Below, piece by piece: positions 26,592 through 34,191 of a DNA stretch of 64,000 nucleotides (position 1 is the stretch's first letter; every line of letters begins with the position of its first letter). The DNA is taken from NCBI RefSeq assembly GCF_902459525.1, contig NZ_LR699166.1, forward strand, positions 1,155,501-1,219,500, in the 5' to 3' direction. Position numbers and translations under genes: made by a program. Source of the stretch: Sideroxydans sp. CL21 (GTDB lineage Bacteria; Pseudomonadota; Gammaproteobacteria; Burkholderiales; Gallionellaceae). Under the pieces are notes generated by a model. It searched no databases, was not told the origin of the DNA, and saw only the letters and a program-made list of their open reading frames with translations.

Positions 26592-27077
26592 ATGAGTGAT
26601 ATTGCAGATTACAAACTGGTACGTAACTCGTCAGTGGGCACCGAGCTCACTGAAGGCGAGGCCGGGCTTTTGGCAGAGAAACTGGGCGTGCGTCATTTGA
26701 AAGATGGCGGATTGCTCGTGAAGGAAGGCGAGGCGGATCAGACCTTGTTCATTCTTGCATCGGGCAAGATCGCCGTTACCAGTAAAGATGCCGGGGGAGT
26801 GAACAAGCAGGTTTACACCATGACGGCGGGGGAATGTGCCGGTACCCGTGCATTCGTGGAGCAGTCGCCGCGCAAGGCGACGCTGCATGCACTGGGTGAT
26901 GCCGAGGTCTACACGCTGACCCCTGCCGATTTTGAATCTTTGCTGGACGCCCATCCGCATCTGGCCTTCAAGGTGATGCGTGCACTGTTCAGAGTCACCC
27001 ATGCCAATCTTTCGCGCATGAATCAGGAGACACAGGAACTATCCAACTATATCTCCAAGACTCAGGGACGATATTGA
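26592..27077 (+). CDS. Cyclic nucleotide-binding domain protein
   Basis: The 161-residue protein is a lone cNMP-binding beta-barrel (VKEGEADQTLFILASGKIAVT, GECAGTRAFVEQSPRKATLHA) without a DNA-binding domain. The phosphate-binding cassette departs from the usual GExxxxxxxxxxRxAT by spacing, so the ligand could be cAMP, c-di-GMP or none. It has an AGAGGAG ribosome site. It is followed after 60 bases by an EAL-HDOD protein, suggesting one signalling unit. Confidence 0.88.
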   Translation: MSDIADYKLVRNSSVGTELTEGEAGLLAEKLGVRHLKDGGLLVKEGEADQTLFILASGKIAVTSKDAGGVNKQVYTMTAGECAGTRAFVEQSPRKATLHALGDAEVYTLTPADFESLLDAHPHLAFKVMRALFRVTHANLSRMNQETQELSNYISKTQGRY

Positions 27078-27137
27078 GGCGTGGCCATTAAGGCTGCTCT
27101 GATGATGTGACATAGAAATCACACAGGAAAATCACAG

Positions 27138-28508
27138 ATGCTTGAATCCTTACGCCGGCTGCTGGGAGGTTCGCCGAAAGAACCTTCACCCCAGGATTCC
27201 TTTCAGCAACTGAACGCAGTCGCACCACTGAAACCCTCGCAGGAGAGGGCGTCAAAAGAGAACGTAGAGAGTCATTCGTCCTTCATTTGTCGCGAGGCGA
27301 TTCTCGACCGCAACGAACGTATTGCGGGTTACGAGTTCGCATTGGGGCACAAGGTACAGTCCCGCATGATGGACAAAAGTGCCGTGATACGGCGCGTGTA
27401 TGACGATGTGATGTTGAACAATCTTGCGCCGCTCGGTGTGTCGTCATTGCTGGGGGAGCGCAGTGCATTCATCCGTCTGTCGGTGGAGTCGCTGAACAGC
27501 CCGCTGCTCGAAGCGCTTGCCAATCCCAATACGGTAATCATGATCACCCCGCGGCCCATCGCCGAGATGGACCCTGTCGAGATGCGCGCCAACCTGGCAC
27601 ATATCAAAGCGCTGGGCTTCAGGCACGGCTGGTCAATCAGCCAATCGCACCCTGGATATGCGGACTTTCTGCACGCGGCTGATTTCATCGAGATCGATCT
27701 TGCTGCATTCGACGGCATCCAGTTGAAAGCGATGATCTCCGATCTTCGCGCCGCCAATAGTGACCAGAAACTGATCGCCAGCAGGTTGCAGACGGCGGAC
27801 GACTTCAAATACTGTTTTGAGCGTCGCTTCGATTACTTCATGGGGGCGTTCGTTTCCAGCCGTGAAAACTGGCATCCGTCGAAGAGCGACGTCAATTACG
27901 CACGGGTGTTCCAGGCACTCGAAATGATACAGTCCGGTGCCGAATTCAATGCCATCGCGGATTGCCTGCGCACAGACCCTATCCTGACTTTCAAGCTGCT
28001 ACGCTATATCAATTCGCCCGGCATCGGTCTGCTGCAAAAAGTCAGTGAAATACAGCAGGCACTTCTGCTGCTTGGCAGGGACCGGTTTTACCGCTGGCTG
28101 TCGCTGCTGTTGTTCGACAGCAAGAAGCCCGGTTATCACGAAAATATCCTGCGCGAACAGGCGCTGACACGCGGTCGCTTCATGGAGATGCTGGCCGGGA
28201 AAGGGCGGGTACCTGCCACTGCCGACCAGCTGTTCCTGACCGGCCTTTTTTCATTGATGAGCGTCATGCTGGCGCAGCCGCTCGAAGATGTGCTGAAACA
28301 GGTTGCGTTGCCGGAAGCTGTCGCTTCCGCACTCAGGGGCGAGGCAAGCGCGATGCATGATGCGCTGATGCTGGCGATCGCCGTCGAATCGGAGGAGGGA
28401 GACATGGCTGCCGCCGCGGCGCAATGCGATTTGGACGCAGCCGAGGTGGCCGGCATGATGATCGAGGCGCTGGCCTGGTCGCAACAGATCGCGGCAGTCA
28501 GCGAATAG
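27138..28508 (+). CDS. EAL-like and HDOD domain signalling protein (YuxH type)
   Basis: The 456-residue protein joins a degenerate EAL domain (about residues 50-240, SFICREAILDRNERIAGYEFAL) to an HDOD domain (about 250-450, FQALEMIQSGAEFNAIADCL and LLRYINSPGIGL). The EAL signature itself and most metal ligands are missing, so c-di-GMP hydrolysis is unlikely. Such proteins usually act as c-di-GMP or protein-binding regulators. It sits behind a cNMP-binding protein in the same direction. Confidence 0.9.
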   Translation: MLESLRRLLGGSPKEPSPQDSFQQLNAVAPLKPSQERASKENVESHSSFICREAILDRNERIAGYEFALGHKVQSRMMDKSAVIRRVYDDVMLNNLAPLGVSSLLGERSAFIRLSVESLNSPLLEALANPNTVIMITPRPIAEMDPVEMRANLAHIKALGFRHGWSISQSHPGYADFLHAADFIEIDLAAFDGIQLKAMISDLRAANSDQKLIASRLQTADDFKYCFERRFDYFMGAFVSSRENWHPSKSDVNYARVFQALEMIQSGAEFNAIADCLRTDPILTFKLLRYINSPGIGLLQKVSEIQQALLLLGRDRFYRWLSLLLFDSKKPGYHENILREQALTRGRFMEMLAGKGRVPATADQLFLTGLFSLMSVMLAQPLEDVLKQVALPEAVASALRGEASAMHDALMLAIAVESEEGDMAAAAAQCDLDAAEVAGMMIEALAWSQQIAAVSE

Positions 28509-28510
28509 GG

Positions 28511-28526
28511 CGGCATCGCGATAGTT
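28511..28526 (+). repeat. Short repeat, degenerate variant
   Basis: CGGCATCGCGATAGTT lies three bases after the stop of the EAL-HDOD gene. It is the last member of the TCAGCATCGC family that I can see. Confidence 0.45.
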
Positions 28527-28585
28527 TGCCTGTCACTGGCCGGATTGTCTTTATCTGTTTTTCGGGTTTGATATGCGGAGGGAAG

Positions 28586-29548
28586 ATGTTTTGTTCCAAG
28601 TGTGGAAGCTCAAACGACGATGCCGCGAAGTTTTGTGTTGGCTGCGGCAATGCACTCTCCCAGTCTGATAAGCCGATTGCAATGCGTCCTGCACAAGCCG
28701 AAGAACCAGCAAGTGATCAGGAGTATTACAAAGCCGTTCTGGGACCTATGAACCAGGACTATTACCTGGATCACTTTTCCCGTTTCGATGACGAGGGGAG
28801 GACAAGCCCGACCTGGAACTGGTCCGCTTTGCTGGTGACGTTCTACTGGCTGCTCTATCGAAAAATGTGGGTCCACGCCGCGATCTATCTCGCATTTCCA
28901 TTCATGCTGTGGGGCTTGTTCTGGATAGTCGGTGCGGTGGCCGGCGGCCTGGTCGGCATCGTGGGCAGTCTGGGTTTTTTCGGGTACGCGGCTGTCGTGC
29001 TGATCGTGATGCCGATGTATGCGAACGCGCTTTACTACAGGCACTGCAGAAAGATGATCGAGACCGTGCGCGCGTCGACGCAAGGCACGCGGAGACAGTT
29101 GGGTGAACTTGCCGGGAAAGGTGGAACGAGCCGCGCCGCGTATGTTTCCATATGGGTGGTCAATTGCGTTGCCATGATCGGGGTTCTAGCGGCCATCGCC
29201 ATACCTGCATACCAGGACCACGCGGCCAGGGTGCGCATGGCTCAGGCGTTGACGGTGGGCAGGGATGCGACGACATATGTCGACGGTTACTTCAACCAGT
29301 ATCGTTCGATCCCGCGCAACCTGGATGCGGCCGACTTCATGTCGTCGCTGCCGCCTTCCGTGAAGGCGGTCAGTGTCGACAACCAGACCGGCACCATCGC
29401 CGTCACGATGAAAGGCGGCAAGGCGATTGACGGCAAATCGCTCAAGTTCGTTTCCGCGATTATTGGTGGCGATCATTTGAGCTGGACCTGCATGAGCGAT
29501 GAGATTCAAGACCGATATCTGCCGCAGGACTGCAGGCGCTCCAGATGA
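28586..29548 (+). CDS. Zinc-ribbon, DUF2628 and pilin-like fusion membrane protein
   Basis: The 320-residue protein has three parts. Residues 1-25 form a zinc ribbon (CSKCGSSNDDAAKFCVGCG). Residues 60-170 form a DUF2628-type membrane region with WNWSALLVTFYWLLYRKMW and two hydrophobic stretches. From about residue 205 a third hydrophobic helix leads into a type IV pilin-like part (AIPAYQDHAARVRMAQAL), resembling major pilin sequence after the first turns. No prepilin peptidase site precedes it, so it would not be processed like a pilin. The start is the ATG before FCSKCG. Confidence 0.8.
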   Translation: MFCSKCGSSNDDAAKFCVGCGNALSQSDKPIAMRPAQAEEPASDQEYYKAVLGPMNQDYYLDHFSRFDDEGRTSPTWNWSALLVTFYWLLYRKMWVHAAIYLAFPFMLWGLFWIVGAVAGGLVGIVGSLGFFGYAAVVLIVMPMYANALYYRHCRKMIETVRASTQGTRRQLGELAGKGGTSRAAYVSIWVVNCVAMIGVLAAIAIPAYQDHAARVRMAQALTVGRDATTYVDGYFNQYRSIPRNLDAADFMSSLPPSVKAVSVDNQTGTIAVTMKGGKAIDGKSLKFVSAIIGGDHLSWTCMSDEIQDRYLPQDCRRSR

Positions 29549-29616
29549 AGCAACGCATCCATGACGGTCGGGGGCAGACCATTCCTGCCTGAAGCCGGTT
29601 CCGAAATCAGCATTTC

Positions 29617-30198
29617 ATGAAAACACTGATGAGTGTCTTGCCTTCCCGACCATCCCGATCCGGACACAAGGGTCACCTCACTTTTCGCTGTGCCGACGCG
29701 ACCGACGTGAACGCTATTGTTGCACTCGTCAATTCCGCCTACCGCGGCGAATCCAGCCGCGCCGGATGGACGACCGAGGCGGATATCCTGGGCGGGCAGC
29801 GTACCGATGCGGAGGAGATCTTGCGCCTGATTGCGGAAGACGATTCGGCGATCCTGCTGTGTCTGCTCGGTGACGAGATCATCGGCTCGGTGCATGTGGA
29901 GCGGGTGGATGCGGCAACAGCGTACATGGGCATGCTGGTAATCAGGCCGGCGCTGCAGGGGCAGGGACTGGGTCGCTGCCTGATGAACGAGGCGGAGCGC
30001 TTTGTGCGTGCGGAGTGGGGTGCTGCGTGCATGCAGATGCAGGTGATCACGCTACGGCATGAGTTGATCGCCTATTACGAGCGGCGCGGTTATCAGCGTA
30101 CTGGGGAAAACAGAGCGTTCCCGGCTACCGATCCGAGATTCGGCCTGCCCAGGGTGGAGGGGTTGATGTTCGAGGTACTGGAGAAACCCTTGGGCTGA
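29617..30198 (+). CDS. GNAT-family N-acetyltransferase
   Basis: The 193-residue protein has a GNAT fold with substrate-side segment VNSAYRGESSRAGWTTEADI and acetyl-CoA-binding motif LVIRPALQGQGLGRCLMNEAE. The later strand HELIAYYERRGYQRTGE is also typical. The substrate is unknown. It ends at a stop that directly abuts the stop of the convergent small gene at 30199. Confidence 0.9.
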   Translation: MKTLMSVLPSRPSRSGHKGHLTFRCADATDVNAIVALVNSAYRGESSRAGWTTEADILGGQRTDAEEILRLIAEDDSAILLCLLGDEIIGSVHVERVDAATAYMGMLVIRPALQGQGLGRCLMNEAERFVRAEWGAACMQMQVITLRHELIAYYERRGYQRTGENRAFPATDPRFGLPRVEGLMFEVLEKPLG

Positions 30199-30477
30199 TC
30201 AATGTTTCAGGCTGGCGGAAAAGATGGCTTTGGCCTTTTCCGAAAAGTCGAATTTGTTGAATGCGCGTTCGATCTCGGCCTGGTTGCGGCCTTGAGTACG
30301 GTCTTCGAAGCTGATGCCGATGGCCTTGCCGTTGGCGGCCATCGTCTGGAAGGCAAAATGCCAGAGTTGCGTTTCGGCCAGACGCTCGCGCAGCTCGGCT
30401 TCCTTGGTGATCGTGATACCGGCTCTTTTCAGGGAATCCAGGAAATCTTCAAAGGATTCATTGCTCAATCTGCCCAT
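30199..30477 (-). CDS. Small conserved hypothetical protein
   Basis: The 92-residue soluble protein MGRLSNESFEDFLDSLKRAG is mostly helical and charged, with WHFAFQTMAANGKAIGISFED in the middle. A GGAG ribosome site lies six bases before the start. It has no signal peptide or membrane helix, and I do not know the family. It converges on the GNAT gene with no bases between the stops. Confidence 0.65.
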   Translation of the reverse strand: MGRLSNESFEDFLDSLKRAGITITKEAELRERLAETQLWHFAFQTMAANGKAIGISFEDRTQGRNQAEIERAFNKFDFSEKAKAIFSASLKH

Positions 30478-30620
30478 TTAAATCTCCGTTGGAATACGGT
30501 GTATTTTCCACCATTAGGCCATTAACGCCGGATTTGTAACAAAGTTGACACGAAGTCAAAACAAAAAAAGTGACGGAATCAAATTGTCGGGAGAGCAACA
30601 GGGTTGCTGCGCGGCAGAAC

Positions 30621-30745
30621 TATTGATCCGGCACGTTTTTAACCTCATTGCCGTTCGTGCTGAGCCTGTCGAAGCACAAGAATCCATTCACATTTCGACA
30701 AGCTCAATGCGAACGGATTCTTGGATACTGCGTGCCGGATCAATA
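30621..30745. repeat. Nested palindromic element (MITE-like)
   Basis: Perfect 15-bp terminal inverted repeats TATTGATCCGGCACG (30621-30635) and CGTGCCGGATCAATA (30731-30745) enclose a second palindrome at 30651-30716. The inner one has arms CCGTTCGTGCTGAGCCTGTC and its imperfect reverse. From memory, the inner unit resembles a repeat common in proteobacteria that, when read through, encodes ALSLSK and LRQAQHER. No coding capacity is claimed. Confidence 0.85.
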
Positions 30746-30781
30746 AAGGTTCATGCCTGAAATATTGTTGACGGCGCGCGC

Positions 30782-31462
30782 TCAGACCGTGACGGGTTTT
30801 GACTTCGCAACAAGACTGCGGACCATGTAGACAAGATAGAGCGAGATCAGGGCGGCGAAGAAACACCAGACAGAGACGTAGGCATAACCGTAGATCGTTG
30901 ATGCCAGTACACTGGACAAGGCAACCAGCAAGCCGAAGATATTGATCAGCCTGTGGCTGGAGAGGAGCAGCGGCACCAGAGTGGTCAGGGCATAGAGTGC
31001 GGCAGGCGTGATCGGCAGGTGGATGGAATCGCGATAGGGCACGGAAAATTTGTAGACGATGGAATGTTCCCTTATCGCGATGTTCATCCATTCGGGATGG
31101 GAGAGCATGACGGAAAAGACCAGCGTACCGGCGAATGCGCCGAAGACCGTGCAGCCGCCAATGACCAACCTGCGGATATTCCCGGGCTCGACAACGTAGC
31201 TGCTGAGCCCCAGCCACCACAACCACAGGAAATGCGAAAAGAAATGGAACCCCAGCGCAAACGGCACCGCTGCTTGGACATTCCCCGCATCCAGTTCCTG
31301 CCATACCCGACCCTCGAATGCCTGCTGCAAACCAAAGAAAACGGGTATCAGCCCCCAAGTCCAGTATGGGGTGAGCGATCGCCTGGCTTGCTGCACGGCA
31401 TATAAGCCGGTAGGTACCAGCACGGCAGCGGCGCTATAGCTGACAGTTGCGGAAAAGCACAT
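30782..31462 (-). CDS. Membrane protein, DUF6629-like
   Basis: The 226-residue protein begins MCFSATVSYSAAAVLVPTG and has about seven hydrophobic segments. GLIPVFFGLQQAFEGRVWQ and PVFFGLQQ-like loops, with HFFSHFLWLWWLGLSSYVV, are typical of the MCFSA-type membrane family. No catalytic motif is visible. The gene ends close to the nested palindrome downstream. Function is unknown. Confidence 0.78.
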   Translation of the reverse strand: MCFSATVSYSAAAVLVPTGLYAVQQARRSLTPYWTWGLIPVFFGLQQAFEGRVWQELDAGNVQAAVPFALGFHFFSHFLWLWWLGLSSYVVEPGNIRRLVIGGCTVFGAFAGTLVFSVMLSHPEWMNIAIREHSIVYKFSVPYRDSIHLPITPAALYALTTLVPLLLSSHRLINIFGLLVALSSVLASTIYGYAYVSVWCFFAALISLYLVYMVRSLVAKSKPVTV

Positions 31463-31555
31463 TGAACAGAAATCTCGGCGGTAATTGCTATGCAGACGAA
31501 ATAATCGAACAAAACATCAAGAGATGCAAATTTTGGAAACGTGCATTGCCGTGCG

Positions 31556-32353
31556 TCAGGCTTCCTTGAGCAATTCTGCCGGATAGGGTTTGCTGGGGTA
31601 GTGGAAGGGGACCGGGCCGTCTGCTTCGCCATGGAGGAATTGTCGGACAAAGGGATCTTGCGAACCGATCATCTCGCCCGTTTCGCCTTTTGCGACCACG
31701 ACGCCGTCGTGGATGAAGTAGATGTAGTCGACGATCTTGAGCGACTCGGCCAGATCGTAGGTCACCACGACGGAGGAGATGCCGAGGGCGTCGTTCAGCT
31801 TGCGGATCAGGTTTGCGATGGTGCTGAGCGAGATCGGGTCGAGACCGGCAAAAGGCTCGTCGTAGATGATCATCGCGGGATCGGTGGCGGTTGCCCGCGC
31901 CATGGCCACACGGCGTTGCATGCCGCCGGAAAGTTGACTCGGCATCAGCGTGTGGACATTGCGCAGACCGACGGCCTGCAACTTCATCAATACCAGGTCG
32001 CGGATAATCTCTTCCGGCAGGTTGGTGTTTTCCCGCAACGGAAAGGCCATGTTGTCGTATACCGACAAGTCGGTGAAGAGGCCGCTGACCTGGAACATCA
32101 TCCCCATCTTCAGCCGTATCTTGTATAACTCCTTGTTGCTGAGTTCATGCAGCACTTTGCCCATGAATTTCACGTTGCCCCGCGACGGATGCAACTGGCC
32201 GCTGAAGTGGCGCAGCAGGGTGGATTTGCCGCTGCCGCTGGCGCCCATGATTCCGACGACCTTGCCACGCGGAATGGTGAGGTTGATGCCCTTCAGCACC
32301 TCGCGCGTGCCATAGGAATGATGCAGGTCGTTCACTTCAAGCAGATTGTCCAT
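31556..32353 (-). CDS. mlaF: ABC transporter ATPase, MlaF-like, with altered switch residue
   Basis: The 265-residue ATPase has Walker A GASGSGKST, signature LSGGMQRRVAMARA and Walker B MIIYDEPFAGLD, with the GLFTDLSVYDNMAFPLRE segment typical of MlaF. MlaF drives lipid transport by MlaE between inner and outer membranes. No mlaE, D, C or B is next to it. The switch position after Walker B reads VVVTYDLAES, with Tyr where ABC ATPases have His (codon at 31757-31759). It may need a partner encoded elsewhere. Confidence 0.85.
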   Translation of the reverse strand: MDNLLEVNDLHHSYGTREVLKGINLTIPRGKVVGIMGASGSGKSTLLRHFSGQLHPSRGNVKFMGKVLHELSNKELYKIRLKMGMMFQVSGLFTDLSVYDNMAFPLRENTNLPEEIIRDLVLMKLQAVGLRNVHTLMPSQLSGGMQRRVAMARATATDPAMIIYDEPFAGLDPISLSTIANLIRKLNDALGISSVVVTYDLAESLKIVDYIYFIHDGVVVAKGETGEMIGSQDPFVRQFLHGEADGPVPFHYPSKPYPAELLKEA

Positions 32354-32492
32354 AGTTCGATACAATGATTAGGCTTCCTGTCGTCATTCTCACATGGAAG
32401 TGGCCGCAATCAAAGGGGCGGCCCAAATCAATCCGCTCCGGTATTGTTTTGTCGGTGTACTGCCAAATAATAATTATAAAACTGGAGGAATC

Positions 32493-33635
32493 GTGGCGAA
32501 AGTTCAGCTTGAACATCGGCATGTGATACTGGGAGAGCCCCTGGCGTTTGATCTTGTCGATCAACACGGAAGAGTGTGGCTCAAATACGGCTATGTGATC
32601 AAGAGTGAAGGCCAGCTGGATAGGCTGATAGACCGGGGCGTCTTTTTCGAGGAAATAATCGACGAGTCGCAGCGGCAGCAGCGGGAGAAAGAAAACGTAT
32701 CTGTCTTTCTGGGCGTCAGTGAACTGGCGGATGAGTTTCAGCAGCTATTCGACCGGAAACAGATCAATTACGGGGAAGTATTGCGTGTCGCCGAACTGAT
32801 CCAGGAGTTATGCGAGCTTGATGGTGATGCGGCGCTGGCCAACATACAACTGTACAGGAACGGCCGCTATTCCCTGCGGCATTCCTTCCTCACCGCGCTG
32901 CTGACCGAGATGCTCTTGAGGCATCTGGAGCGACCGCGGGAGGTCAGGTCTCATGCCCTTGCCGGTGCGTTGACCATGAACATCGGCATGCTGGAGTTGC
33001 AGGACCTGCTGTATCAGCAGAATGTGCCGCTTACGCTCGAACAAAAGAGGGACATCATCGCTCATCCCCAAATGGCAGTCGAGGCGCTGGACAAGCAGGG
33101 CATCGATCATCCCGTCTGGCTCGAGGTCGTCGAACACCATCACGAAATGATCGACGGGTCCGGTTACCCCAAACGTCCGCCCATGAATGTGCTGAGCGTC
33201 GAATCCCAGGCCGTATCGATGGCGGATCGGTTTTGCGCAATGATTTCGGAGCGAAAATATCGCCCAGGAACGCTGTCCAATTTGGCGGCGCAGAATTTGT
33301 TGAGCCGCCAGGCAGCGACCATTGCGCCAGCCCTCGCAAATGCGTTCAGAAAAGAAGTGGGGAACTATCCGCCAGGCACCCTGGTAGCCCTGGCTAACGG
33401 TGAAGTGGCTGTGGTGATCAGGCGATTGTTGAATCCGGAGCATCCCCTGATGCGCAGCCTGAGATCGCCGAGCGGCATCCGTTATGCCGAGCCTCCGAAG
33501 CGAATAGCCAGCGGACCTGTTTTTGCCATCAAGGAAGCCGTGGATGTACAGGTGATCAAGGATTGCGATTGGGCAAGCCTGTGGCCGCGGGTGGAGCTGG
33601 AAGAGAGTAAAGATGGAGAGGCCGGTGCCGCGTGA
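32493..33635 (+). CDS. Degenerate HD-GYP domain protein
   Basis: The 380-residue protein starts at GTG, nine bases after a TGGAGGA site. The C-terminal two thirds follow the HD-GYP layout: RHSFLTALLTEML, ALTMNIGMLEL, IIAHPQMAVEAL, EHHHEMIDGSGYP and MADRFCAM. The HD pair itself is replaced by Met-Asn, so two metal ligands are missing and c-di-GMP hydrolysis is doubtful. The N-terminal 100 residues resemble the DUF3391-like cap of some HD-GYP proteins, loosely. It is divergent from mlaF. Confidence 0.85.
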   Translation: MAKVQLEHRHVILGEPLAFDLVDQHGRVWLKYGYVIKSEGQLDRLIDRGVFFEEIIDESQRQQREKENVSVFLGVSELADEFQQLFDRKQINYGEVLRVAELIQELCELDGDAALANIQLYRNGRYSLRHSFLTALLTEMLLRHLERPREVRSHALAGALTMNIGMLELQDLLYQQNVPLTLEQKRDIIAHPQMAVEALDKQGIDHPVWLEVVEHHHEMIDGSGYPKRPPMNVLSVESQAVSMADRFCAMISERKYRPGTLSNLAAQNLLSRQAATIAPALANAFRKEVGNYPPGTLVALANGEVAVVIRRLLNPEHPLMRSLRSPSGIRYAEPPKRIASGPVFAIKEAVDVQVIKDCDWASLWPRVELEESKDGEAGAA

Positions 33636-33739
33636 ACCGACAGAGCGGTCTGGATTCGCGCAGCCGTCCGGTTGTGTGTGGTCATCAGGTTGCCTGGCGG
33701 GGCGGCGTATCTGTCGCGCTTCCCGTGTGATGCATTGAT

Positions 33740-33973
33740 TTATTTCGGCAGGCTCTTGGCATTGTCCTCGGCCTCATCGTCGGCGTGGCGGATCACGGTG
33801 GGCGCCACCGTAATGGTCTCGCCCTTGCGTATGCCGTAATGTTCGTTCAAAAGATGTGCGATAAGATTCGCATGGTTCTGGTCGGGGACGAGCGCCAGCG
33901 TCATGTTATCGGTTTCGGTATGCAGGCTGACGCGAAAGAAATGAGCGGGTATGCGGATGTAAGTGCGATGCAT
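33740..33973 (-). CDS. Small hypothetical protein
   Basis: The 77-residue protein MHRTYIRIPAHFFRVSLHTE has a GGGAGG ribosome site. It is soluble, with a mixed strand-helix pattern and an acidic tail (ADDEAEDNAKSLPK). I do not recognise it. It stands alone between the HD-GYP and ABC-F genes. Confidence 0.6.
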   Translation of the reverse strand: MHRTYIRIPAHFFRVSLHTETDNMTLALVPDQNHANLIAHLLNEHYGIRKGETITVAPTVIRHADDEAEDNAKSLPK

Positions 33974-34191
33974 GTTGGACCTCCCTTTGATGGGCTTGTT
34001 TGTCGGCATTGATCGCTGATACACCCCATCAGTCGCAGCTCAATGGATGGGCGTTCTGCAGACTTGGTGTAACGCTACTGCCGCGCCGTCGTTTTGTAAA
34101 CAAAATAAAAGATATAGACCTTTCCGGACAGGCCGGCAGCCGCAAACGGAAACTGTCGATAAATCAATCAGGACGGACCAGGATTGCTGTC

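Noticed and set aside
30545-30760. 71-codon plus-strand frame across the nested palindrome
   Set aside because: It is read-through of repeat DNA; the peptide is an artefact of the palindromic element.
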